From positions 62,001-126,000 of the forward strand of contig CAIXUG010000061.1 in the NCBI GenBank assembly GCA_903922605.1: a stretch of 64,000 nt of DNA. Reading direction: 5' to 3'. Positions 26,401-33,757 of the stretch are shown here, in pieces. Position 1 is the stretch's first letter, and each line of letters starts with the position of its first letter. A program made the translations under genes and the position numbers. The stretch is from an uncultured Verrucomicrobiota bacterium (GTDB taxonomy: Bacteria > Verrucomicrobiota > Verrucomicrobiia > Limisphaerales > UBA9464). The notes below the pieces were generated by a model, which was not told the origin of the DNA, searched no databases, and saw nothing but the letters and a program-made list of their open reading frames with translations.

Positions 26401-27249
26401 CTATTTCCGCGTAGCTTGCTGGATCTGTTCCAACTGCCGTAACACATCGCCCGTCAGCCGGTCCATCTTTTCGTGGAGCTGCACGATCTCCAGCTCGGCC
26501 TTCAGGTTCACGTCGTACTCGATGTCGGAACGCACGCGGTCCTTGGCCGCCTGCCGATTCTGGCTCAGCAGGACGAACACCGAGAGGAAAATGGCCTCCA
26601 GCGACACCGCCAGCGTCAGAAAACCAAACGGAAACGGATCGAATTGCGGAATCCCGGGCAGCTTCACGGAATTGATGACCACCCACACCGTGAACCAGAC
26701 CACGTGGATCAGCAGGAACGTGATGCTGCCGGCAAATTCGGCGATCCAGTCCGCCGCCTTCTGCACGCGGCTGCGCTTGTCCTCCGTCTCCTCGTTGACG
26801 TTCCGCGTCGCGGTCTGCCGCAGCCGCTCGGAACTGGCCCGCAACCGGCGTCCCATGGCGGTGAGCAGATCCATCGCCGCCTGCGGCCTCAGCATGAGGA
26901 ATTTCTCCAGATGGCTGCGATTCAGCCGCAGCGTCTCGGTATCCTGGGTGGCGACCACCGATGCACTGCGCGCCCCGTGATCCAGCAGGGACAGCTCCCC
27001 GATGAATCCGCCGCCGGTGACCACTTCGAGCACGATGCGCTCGCCGGTGTGGTTCTTGAAGAACACCTCCACCTCACCCGAACGGATCAGGTACAGCGAA
27101 TCACCCGGATCGCTGATCTGGAAAATGGTCTGCCCCGCCCGAAAGCGGACCAGTTCCAACTGGTCGGCCAGCTCGGCCCGCTCCTGATCGTCAAGGAACT
27201 GGAACAGAGAGACTTCCTTCAACAGTTCGGCATCCGGTTTCACGTCCAA
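26401..27249 (-). CDS. Cyclic-nucleotide-binding domain / DUF1003 membrane protein
   Basis: 282 residues. A cNMP-binding beta-barrel (about 10-130) shows RAGQTIFQISDPGDSLYLIR and GGGFIGELSLLDHGARSASV, with FIGELSLL and R-S-A at the phosphate-binding cassette. A DUF1003 region follows (about 165-250): FAGSITFLLIHVVWFTVWVV, FDPFPFGFLTLAVSLEAIF and SQNRQAAKDR, giving two transmembrane helices. A C-terminal coiled-coil-like helix ends the protein. Ligand unknown; likely a cyclic-nucleotide-responsive membrane protein. It converges on ilvC. Confidence 0.9.
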   Translation of the reverse strand: MDVKPDAELLKEVSLFQFLDDQERAELADQLELVRFRAGQTIFQISDPGDSLYLIRSGEVEVFFKNHTGERIVLEVVTGGGFIGELSLLDHGARSASVVATQDTETLRLNRSHLEKFLMLRPQAAMDLLTAMGRRLRASSERLRQTATRNVNEETEDKRSRVQKAADWIAEFAGSITFLLIHVVWFTVWVVINSVKLPGIPQFDPFPFGFLTLAVSLEAIFLSVFVLLSQNRQAAKDRVRSDIEYDVNLKAELEIVQLHEKMDRLTGDVLRQLEQIQQATRK

Positions 27250-27363
27250 AAATTAGCGCGGTCCGCACCGCTTCGGAAGCCGTTTCCCTCGAAGACCGCA
27301 AAATCGCAGAAAATTCAGTCGCCCGCGAAATGCGGCGGTGACGACACCTGGCGCAAGCGCGGG

Positions 27364-28041
27364 TCATTCGGCCAGGGCACGCTTGTAGTCTGGCGCCGGG
27401 TCCCCATAGCCGGCACGGCGACGGCCCAGGGCCGGAGCGATGATATCCCGGCGAACATCGAGCTCGGACTGCCAGAGCTCGCGCCAAAGGCGGACGGTGT
27501 TCTCAGGATAGCGATTGGGCGAATCCTCATCGAACGCCGGGCGAAACAGATCCACCGCGTTCTGCAGTTCGTGAAGAAACTCCTCCTTCGTCGGGTGGCC
27601 CGTCACGTCAATGACGCGTCGGAAGGCGAGGAAGTCTTTCGGATCAAGCCGGTCCAGCTTGCCAATCAGGATGTCGAGCGGATGCGGTATCGTGACGGCG
27701 ACATTCCCGAGCTGAACCGTCCGCGCACGACCGCGCATCTGCGGGGTGGTGCGAAAACTGAGTTGGAAGCCGGGTTCGAGGTAGAAGTCAGCCTGCCCTT
27801 TGGCCAGACCAAGACCTTGGATCCGCTCGCTAAAATCCTCATCATCCTCGGCGAAGAAATCCACATCGGCACTGGTCCAAGCGCGGTTCATCGTAAGTTG
27901 GAGCGGCGCGGATCCATAAAGGACGAAATGGAAGTGTCCCGCAGCGGGGAGCGCGGAGAAGAAACGGCGCAGCAATTGGCCGGCAGGGGTCTCCCAGTCC
28001 ACCTCACCGCGCCACCAGTCCGAGGTTTTGATCGAACTCAT
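27364..28041 (-). CDS. Nucleotidyltransferase of the AbiEii / MenT-like superfamily
   Basis: 225 residues. The nucleotidyltransferase core is FVLYGSAPLQL (GS motif) followed by SADVDFF (DxD metal site) about 17 residues later, and the later IPHPLDILIGKLDRLDPKDF resembles the Lys/Asp segment of AbiEii-type proteins. Such enzymes are the toxic half of type IV toxin-antitoxin or abortive-infection pairs, usually preceded by a small antitoxin gene; a candidate overlaps its start. Substrate and toxic activity are inference. Confidence 0.75.
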   Translation of the reverse strand: MSSIKTSDWWRGEVDWETPAGQLLRRFFSALPAAGHFHFVLYGSAPLQLTMNRAWTSADVDFFAEDDEDFSERIQGLGLAKGQADFYLEPGFQLSFRTTPQMRGRARTVQLGNVAVTIPHPLDILIGKLDRLDPKDFLAFRRVIDVTGHPTKEEFLHELQNAVDLFRPAFDEDSPNRYPENTVRLWRELWQSELDVRRDIIAPALGRRRAGYGDPAPDYKRALAE

Positions 28042-28252
28042 GTTTACGATTTCCTATGCGGCGACCTTGATAACGGATGGAATAAACTCCCTGTTGAATC
28101 AGCCGGTTGGTGACTTCGGGATCGCGGGCCAGCGTCTGCGCGATGCGACGATCGCGCGCGGTCATGCGTCCGGCCTCCTTGCGGAAAAGGATGCGGGCGG
28201 CGAGACGGGATTTCCGCCACGGCCGGTCGGTGTCATCACCGGGATGTCGCAT
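28004..28252 (-). CDS. Candidate small upstream partner gene (hypothetical)
   Basis: 82 residues, rich in Arg, with the helix-like stretch TARDRRIAQTLARDPEVTNR. No family recognised. It overlaps the nucleotidyltransferase start by 38 bp on the same strand, as expected for a coupled antitoxin-toxin pair. An internal ATG would give a 53-residue form starting MTARDRR. It could still be a chance frame. Confidence 0.4.
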   Translation of the reverse strand: MRHPGDDTDRPWRKSRLAARILFRKEAGRMTARDRRIAQTLARDPEVTNRLIQQGVYSIRYQGRRIGNRKHEFDQNLGLVAR

Positions 28253-28297
28253 AACTGGTGGGGAGACTAGGCGGTTGGTCGCCCGCTTTCAATCCGT

Positions 28298-30994
28298 CTA
28301 TTGGGACGAAAACAAATCCAGCTGCGGCGGCGGCGCGATTTCCTTCAGCTTCTCCCGCTCCGCCCGGTGCTTCCGATTTTGAGCTTTGAGCTTTGAGCTT
28401 TGAGCCTCCCCTCCCTCTCCGCCCAACACGTGCTGCAGATTCAGCTCCGCCTCTTCCAGCACGCGCAGAATCTCCTTCGCGCGGTCAATCACGGGCTTGG
28501 GCACGCCAGCCAGACGGGCCACCTGGATACCATGGCTCTTGTCAGTCGCTCCCGGCTGCACCTTGCGCAGGAAGATGAGCTGGTCGTTCCACTCGCGCAC
28601 GGCCACGTGATAATTGCGCACCCGCGCCAAGGCGGGGGTCCTGGGTCGCGCCTCCGCGACGGGCTCGCCCTCAGCCGACTCGGGACCTTGGACCTTGGAC
28701 CCGGGACTCGTCCCCAGTTCGGTCAGCTCATGATAGTGGGTTGCGAACAAGGTCTTGGCGCCAACCTGGTGATGCAGGTGCTCGACGATGCTCCACGCCA
28801 GACTCAGCCCGTCGAAGGTACTCGTGCCCCGCCCGATCTCATCGAGGATCACCAGGCTGCGGCGCGTGGCGTTATTGAGAATGTTCGCCGCCTCGCTCAT
28901 CTCGACCATGAAGGTGCTCTGGCCGCGCGCGAGATCGTCGCTCGCCCCGATGCGCGTGAAGATGCGGTCGAGCAGGTCCACGCGTGCCGTGGCGGCGGGC
29001 AGACAGCTCCCCGTATGCGCCAGCAGCGCCAGCAGCGCGACCTGCCGAATGTAGGTGCTCTTGCCTGCCATGTTGGGCCCGGTGATCAGCGCGATCTGCT
29101 CATGGACAAGATCCAGGACGGTGTCGTTGGGCACGAACCGCTCGTCCGTCATCACCTGCTCCAGCACGGGATGCCGGCCATCACGGAAATTCAGCACGCC
29201 CTCGTCGCCGACTTCGGGACAGGTCCAATCGTGCAGGCGGGCGACCTCGGCAAACGCGGCCAGCACATCGAGCTGGGCCAGCGCCCCGGCGGTCTGTTGG
29301 ATGGGACGCAGCTGCGCCAGCACTTCCTCGCGCACCTTCAGGAAGAGATCGTACTCCAGCTTCGTCGCCCGCTCCTCGGCCCCGAGGATCTTCGACTCCA
29401 TCGCCTTCAGCTCCTGCGTGATGAAGCGTTCACCGTTGGCCACGGTCTGCTTGCGGACGTAATCACCCGGCACTTTCGCGAGGTTGGCCTTGGTCACCTC
29501 GATGTAATAGCCGAACACGGAGTTGAACCCGACCTTGAGCGAGGAAATGCCAGTGCGCGCGATTTCATCCTGCTGAAGCTTGGCCAGCCAGTCCTTGCCG
29601 CCGCGTGAGGCGGCGCGCAGTTCGTCCAGCTCCGGGCTATAGCCGTCGCGGATGAGTCCGCCTTCCTTCACGGCCAGCGGCGGTTCGTCGGCAATGGCGC
29701 GGGCCAGCAGCTCCACCAGCGCCGGCAGTTCACAGAGCTGGCCGAACAGCTCCTCGTGCAACGAAGGCAGCGCGGGCTCGACCTCGTCCGGCTCGGAAGC
29801 GATCAGCTCATCGCCCTCCGCCGCGAGCACCGGCCCCGGCACTTCTGTTCCCGTGGCACGCAGAGTTGGTATCTGCTCCAACGCCAGCCGCAGCGCGATG
29901 AGATCCCGGGCATTGCCGGAGCCAAGGCTGAGCCGCGCCAGGGTGCGTTCGAGATCGCGCACCTCCGTGAGGCGCGCACGAAACGACTCCAGCGCGGCGG
30001 GATTCGCGAGCCAGGATGCGATCGCATCCTGCCGGCGGCGGATCGGCCCGACCGCCGCGAGTGGCTGGGTGAGCCAGTCGCGCAGGCGACGCGCCCCCAT
30101 CGGTGTGACCGTGCGGTTCAGCGCGGTGAAGAGCGTATTATTGCGCGCGGCGTCGCGCTGCAGCGGCTCCAGGATCTCCAGGTTCCGCAGCGACGTGGCA
30201 TCCAGCACCAGATAATCCGCAACCTGGTAGAAAACCAGCCGGGTGAGGTGCGCGAGATCACGCCGCAGATGCTGCGTGAGATAGTGCAGCACGGCACCGG
30301 CGGCACCGATGGCCGCGCTCCGCCCGCGAAGGCCGTAGCCATCCAACGAGGCGACCTTGAAGTGCTCCCGCAACGTGAACACCGCCGTCTCGGGCTGAAA
30401 CGTCCAGTCGTCGTAGGCGTTGAATTGCGTGCGGACACCCGCGAGCTGCTCCGCCAGTGCGCGCGCCTCGGCCGGCAGGATCAGTTCGGCGGGACGCAGA
30501 CGGTCCAGCTCGGCGAGCACTCCCTTGAACTCATCGAGTTCCGTCACGCGGAAATCGCCCGTGGTCAGATCCACCACCGCAAGTCCGAAGGTCTTCCCCT
30601 GGGCAAACACGGACGCGAGGAAGTTGTTCCGCTCGGCCTGCAGCAGGCGTTCGTCGAAGTGCGTGCCCGGCGAGAGGATCGCGGTGACCTCACGCGTCAC
30701 GAGCTTGCCGGGCTTCGCCTCCTCCGCCTGATCGCAGATCGCAACCTTGCGGCCGTGCTTGAGCAGGCGGCTGATGTAGCCATTGGCCGCGTGATGTGGC
30801 AGGCCGCACATGGGGATACCGTTGCGCTTGGTGAGCGCGAGGTTGATGAGCTGCGAGCCGATGACGGCATCCTCGAAAAACATCTCGTAGAAATCGCCGA
30901 GGCGGAACAGCAGCAGCGCATCCTTCGGCAACTCCGACTTGATGCGGCGGTACTGCGCCATCATCGGCGTGAGTTGAGGTTCGGCGGCGGCCAT
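28298..30994 (-). CDS. mutS: DNA mismatch repair ATPase MutS
   Basis: 898 residues. N-terminal mismatch-recognition domain begins LTPMMAQYRRIKSE and contains FRLGDFYEMFFEDA (the Phe and Glu that contact the mispair). Connector, lever and clamp follow, and the C-terminal ATPase has Walker A GPNMAGKSTYIRQ, SFMVEMSEAANIL and Walker B LVILDEIGRGTSTFDG. All motifs are intact. Two features are unusual: a low-complexity insert of about 30 residues after YHELTELGTSPGS, and a C-terminal stretch with QSSKLKAQ. Both are encoded by 7-bp tandem repeats. A single gene; no mutL is seen. Confidence 0.97.
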   Translation of the reverse strand: MAAAEPQLTPMMAQYRRIKSELPKDALLLFRLGDFYEMFFEDAVIGSQLINLALTKRNGIPMCGLPHHAANGYISRLLKHGRKVAICDQAEEAKPGKLVTREVTAILSPGTHFDERLLQAERNNFLASVFAQGKTFGLAVVDLTTGDFRVTELDEFKGVLAELDRLRPAELILPAEARALAEQLAGVRTQFNAYDDWTFQPETAVFTLREHFKVASLDGYGLRGRSAAIGAAGAVLHYLTQHLRRDLAHLTRLVFYQVADYLVLDATSLRNLEILEPLQRDAARNNTLFTALNRTVTPMGARRLRDWLTQPLAAVGPIRRRQDAIASWLANPAALESFRARLTEVRDLERTLARLSLGSGNARDLIALRLALEQIPTLRATGTEVPGPVLAAEGDELIASEPDEVEPALPSLHEELFGQLCELPALVELLARAIADEPPLAVKEGGLIRDGYSPELDELRAASRGGKDWLAKLQQDEIARTGISSLKVGFNSVFGYYIEVTKANLAKVPGDYVRKQTVANGERFITQELKAMESKILGAEERATKLEYDLFLKVREEVLAQLRPIQQTAGALAQLDVLAAFAEVARLHDWTCPEVGDEGVLNFRDGRHPVLEQVMTDERFVPNDTVLDLVHEQIALITGPNMAGKSTYIRQVALLALLAHTGSCLPAATARVDLLDRIFTRIGASDDLARGQSTFMVEMSEAANILNNATRRSLVILDEIGRGTSTFDGLSLAWSIVEHLHHQVGAKTLFATHYHELTELGTSPGSKVQGPESAEGEPVAEARPRTPALARVRNYHVAVREWNDQLIFLRKVQPGATDKSHGIQVARLAGVPKPVIDRAKEILRVLEEAELNLQHVLGGEGGEAQSSKLKAQNRKHRAEREKLKEIAPPPQLDLFSSQ
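28378..28405. repeat. Four exact 7-bp tandem repeats inside mutS
   Basis: TTTGAGC is repeated four times without interruption (28378-28405). Read on the minus strand it encodes the QSSKLKAQ region near the MutS C-terminus. Confidence 0.9.
28685..28701. repeat. 7-bp tandem repeat inside mutS (second site)
   Basis: ACCTTGG is repeated 2.4 times. It lies within the low-complexity MutS insert (SPGSKVQGPES), flanked by other GC-rich sequence. Confidence 0.7.
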
Positions 30995-31197
30995 GCGGGC
31001 CTCACACTAGAAAGCCGGAACGCGGACGCAAAGCCCGCAAACGGTCGGCGGTCATGGCGGGTGGAAAAAAAATTGCGGGCAAAAAAGCGAAAACACTTTT
31101 CGTCAAGTCACTCTGCCATTACAAACTCGTGAAAACTTCAATTGATTCCCAATATGCCTCAACGGCCGAACAGCACTCTGTTCGCCCCAGCACCCGA

Positions 31198-31207
31198 GGG
31201 GAGGTGA
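31198..31207 (+). promoter_or_regulatory. Strong Shine-Dalgarno for the H1-like peptide
   Basis: GGGGAGGTGA ends 6 nt before the ATG at 31214. It matches the 16S anti-SD over eight bases, the best SD noticed in the window, and most other genes here lack one. It decides the start of the very short gene downstream. Confidence 0.85.
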
Positions 31208-31213
31208 CACGAC

Positions 31214-31291
31214 ATGGCAGCCAAGAAAGCTCCTGCAAAAAAACCCGCCGCGAAACCCGCCGCAAAGAAACCCGCCGCAAAGAAAAAGTAA
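31214..31291 (+). CDS. 25-residue lysine/alanine/proline-rich histone H1-like peptide
   Basis: Sequence character: MAAKKAPAKKPAAK followed by two more KPAAKK units and a stop, so ten of 25 residues are Lys and the rest are Ala and Pro apart from the initiator Met. It resembles the C-terminal tails of eukaryotic H1 and of bacterial H1-like proteins such as Hc1/AlgP, which bind DNA. A near-perfect Shine-Dalgarno and a private intrinsic terminator 17 bp after the stop show it is a real, separately transcribed and probably highly expressed gene. Nucleoid binding is inference. It has no globular domain. Confidence 0.8.
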   Translation: MAAKKAPAKKPAAKPAAKKPAAKKK

Positions 31292-31308
31292 TTTGCGCCT
31301 AACCCATC

Positions 31309-31355
31309 GGGGCGAAAGCACACCGCACTTCGCGGGTCGCTTTCGCCCCTTTCAC
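31309..31355 (+). terminator. Rho-independent terminator of the H1-like peptide gene
   Basis: Perfect 11-bp stem (ggggcgaaagc 31309-31319, gctttcgcccc 31339-31349) with a 19-nt loop, followed by a T-rich tail (tttcactttt). Confidence 0.85.
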
Positions 31356-31421
31356 TTTTCCGCCCGCTGGGCGCATTTCTTCGCTGCCAACGCGCCCCGT
31401 TCCGGGCCAAATCCCCCGCAC

Positions 31422-32147
31422 ATGGCTCGTCTGGTCTTCGACATTGAAACATCCGCCCTCGGTCTGGAGCACTTCGACGAGGGGCAGCAGGAGTACCTCT
31501 TCCGCGAGGCGGGCCGGCTGCCCGACCCCGACGCGCAGGCGAAGAAACGCGCCGAGATTTCGCAGATGTTCAACCTGTGGCCCTTCACCGCGCAGGTCGT
31601 GTGCATCGCTATGGTCAACGCCGACACCGGCCGCGGCCAGGTGCTCTACCAGTCCGACGACTTTGAGGAGGAACCCGAGGAAGCGGAGGCCGCTCCGGTC
31701 GAGTTTGCGCCCCAGCCCGACGAGGGTGAGCTGCTCACCGCCTTCTGGGATGTCGCCAAGCGCTACGACAGCATCGTGACCTTCAACGGCCGCGGCTTCG
31801 ACGTGCCGTTCCTCTACCTGCGCTCAGCGCTGCTTAACGTGCCCATCTCGCGCAAGGACTGGCTGGGCTACCGCTACAACACCGAGCCGCACTGCGACCT
31901 CGCCGAGCAGTTCTCCTTTTACAACGTGAGCGGCAAAGAGGGCGCGGCGCGGAAGTTCAACCTCGATTTCTACTGCAAGGCCTTCGGCATCCCCTCGCCC
32001 AAGGCGCAGGGCGTGACCGGCCTTGATGTAAACGACCTGCTCGCCGAAGGCCGTCATCGCGAGATCGCCGAGTACTGCCTGCGGGACGTCGAGGCGACGG
32101 TGGAGCTGTACAAGATCTGGAAGGAACGGCTGGCAGGGATCAAGTGA
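31422..32147 (+). CDS. Predicted 3'-5' exonuclease (DnaQ-like, PolB-type)
   Basis: 241 residues from the ATG at 31422. The DEDD exonuclease pattern is visible: LVFDIETSALG (motif I, D-x-E), YDSIVTFNGRGFDVPFLYLR (motif II, N-G-x-x-FD) and HREIAEYCLRDVEATVELYK (motif III, YCxxDV). Related to the RNase_H_2 / PolB exonuclease group acting on DNA or RNA ends. An acidic insert (FEEEPEEAEA) sits between motifs I and II. Single gene. Confidence 0.9.
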   Translation: MARLVFDIETSALGLEHFDEGQQEYLFREAGRLPDPDAQAKKRAEISQMFNLWPFTAQVVCIAMVNADTGRGQVLYQSDDFEEEPEEAEAAPVEFAPQPDEGELLTAFWDVAKRYDSIVTFNGRGFDVPFLYLRSALLNVPISRKDWLGYRYNTEPHCDLAEQFSFYNVSGKEGAARKFNLDFYCKAFGIPSPKAQGVTGLDVNDLLAEGRHREIAEYCLRDVEATVELYKIWKERLAGIK

Positions 32148-32225
32148 AGCGGTTCATTGAAAGTGGATCAGTTTGCCTGAATTCCCGTTTGATGGTGACA
32201 AGTCGCGAGAACCGTCCCTGCCACA

Positions 32226-32345
32226 GTAGGTCAGGCTGCCGGCCTGACAGGTATGGCGGGCTGCCAGCCTGCCGAAAAAGGGCCGTGCCGTATCCGACGG
32301 GCTGGCAGCCCGTCGCACGGTGTCAGGCCAGCGGGCCCGACCTAC
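32226..32345. repeat. REPIN-like inverted pair of GTAG-hairpins (locus 2)
   Basis: The left unit is GTAG (32226-32229) plus a hairpin with stem gtcaggc/gcctgac (32230-32248). The right unit ends in CTAC (32342-32345) and, read on the minus strand, is GTAG plus a hairpin closed by GTCGGGCC/GGCCTGAC with one G-T pair. Two further hairpins (for example gacgggct/agcccgtc) lie between. It occupies most of the 273-bp gap between the exonuclease and HEAT-like genes; the rest shows nothing recognisable. Confidence 0.82.
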
Positions 32346-32420
32346 TTGCGGACGCTCCGCCCAACGCGTAGTCCCTCTCCCGCGCTGCCCCGCGCAGTTT
32401 CAAACGGATATGCTACCGGC

Positions 32421-33752
32421 TCATTCGCCAATTTTCGGCAGCGCCAGTTCCACCGCATCGCGTACCATCTTCCATTCGTCATTTCGCAGCGCCCGCAACT
32501 GCGGCAGGGCCGGACGAGCCGCCGGGCCCAGCCGGCCGAGCACATCCGCCCCCTTGGCGCGGATGTTCGCCACGGGATGGGCCAGGGCTTTCGTGGCCAG
32601 CAGCCGCGTCTGCTCCCCATTGGGATCAATTGACGGGAGGACCACGAGTGCCTCCCATGCCGCTCCCGAATTGTCGCTCGCAATGAGCGCCTCAGCCGCG
32701 GCGAAGCGGAGGTCAGCCAGTTGACGGGCCTCAGCCGAGAGCACCGTTCGCAGGGCGCCCATCGCGGTCGCCTGGTCGGGAGACTGACGCAGGGCCACCT
32801 GACGCAGCTCGGGGACGAAGCCCGCCGCCATGGGGCCGGAGGCTGCGACCAGATTCAGCGACAACCATGAGATATTGGTATCCTCCGATTGGAAACCCTT
32901 TCGGAACGGCTCCAGCCGCTCCGGCGTGAGCTGGCGCGCCAGGCTCAGTCCCTGAATGGCGGCCGAGGCGAGGTCGCGGCCTTCCTGCAAGGCCGGCCAT
33001 AGATTGGTCTCCAACCCGGCATGGTACCGCGCAAATGCGCCGATCACCGGCAGCAGCGCGACGCGGGTCGCCTTCGGTGCCGTGGGCAAAAGAGCGACCA
33101 TTCGCTGCGCCGAACTGGCACCCTGCTGATCGATGTTACCGATGGCGGTCGCGAGCGTCGGCCCCACGTACCCGTTGGCATTTTCCAAACGCCGCAGCAA
33201 CCGGGGAAGGGCCGCCGCCGCCCCTTCACGCAATCTTTCCAAGGTCTCAATTCCTTGCTGCGCGTACAGGCCCCGGCTCGATTCCGCCAACTGGATCAGC
33301 TCCGGCAAGGCGGGAACGGCGGTGTGCTGGAAATTTTGGGAGAGGATCATTGTCGCCGTCTGCAGCCGTTCTTCCCGTGGAAACCATCGCGACTCCAACT
33401 GGGGCAGAAGCTTGTCAATGATGCCCTGCACCAGACGCGAATGGTTGGGGTATTGCATCCAGGTATGGAGAGCGTCCTCCCAATCGGCCGGCCGATTGGC
33501 AAGGTCGCGCTTGATCGAACGCCAGAACCTTTCCTCCCCAATTTGGGTGCGAACGTCCTTGAGGCGGGAATTCGAACCGTAGAAGGCCGCATTTCGGATC
33601 AGCAGGCTGTCGCTATTGGCTCCGTCGTCCAGAGGCGGCGACCACAGGCGAAGCGCAAGGAAAGCAGCCACGCCGATCAGACTCACGACCAGCAGCGGGA
33701 CCAGCCACCAACTTAGCCGGCGTCGCGGGCGGTTCTGTGCCGGCACGTCCAT
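32421..33752 (-). CDS. Membrane-anchored HEAT-repeat-like protein
   Basis: 443 residues. A basic N-terminus and one helix (LVPLLVVSLIGVAAFLALRL) anchor the protein. The rest is alpha-helical repeats of about 35-40 residues, such as LPELIQLAESSRGLYAQQGIETL and the clear HEAT-like ending HPVANIRAKGADVLGRLGPAARPALPQL. Such repeats usually bind other proteins. No enzyme motif. It lies 5 bp downstream of the ABC ATPase gene and may share its transcript. Function unknown. Confidence 0.75.
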   Translation of the reverse strand: MDVPAQNRPRRRLSWWLVPLLVVSLIGVAAFLALRLWSPPLDDGANSDSLLIRNAAFYGSNSRLKDVRTQIGEERFWRSIKRDLANRPADWEDALHTWMQYPNHSRLVQGIIDKLLPQLESRWFPREERLQTATMILSQNFQHTAVPALPELIQLAESSRGLYAQQGIETLERLREGAAAALPRLLRRLENANGYVGPTLATAIGNIDQQGASSAQRMVALLPTAPKATRVALLPVIGAFARYHAGLETNLWPALQEGRDLASAAIQGLSLARQLTPERLEPFRKGFQSEDTNISWLSLNLVAASGPMAAGFVPELRQVALRQSPDQATAMGALRTVLSAEARQLADLRFAAAEALIASDNSGAAWEALVVLPSIDPNGEQTRLLATKALAHPVANIRAKGADVLGRLGPAARPALPQLRALRNDEWKMVRDAVELALPKIGE

Positions 33753-33757
33753 GCTGC

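Noticed and set aside
26473-28113. A 546-codon plus-strand open frame
   Set aside because: It spans two real minus-strand genes and the gap between them and lacks protein-like composition.
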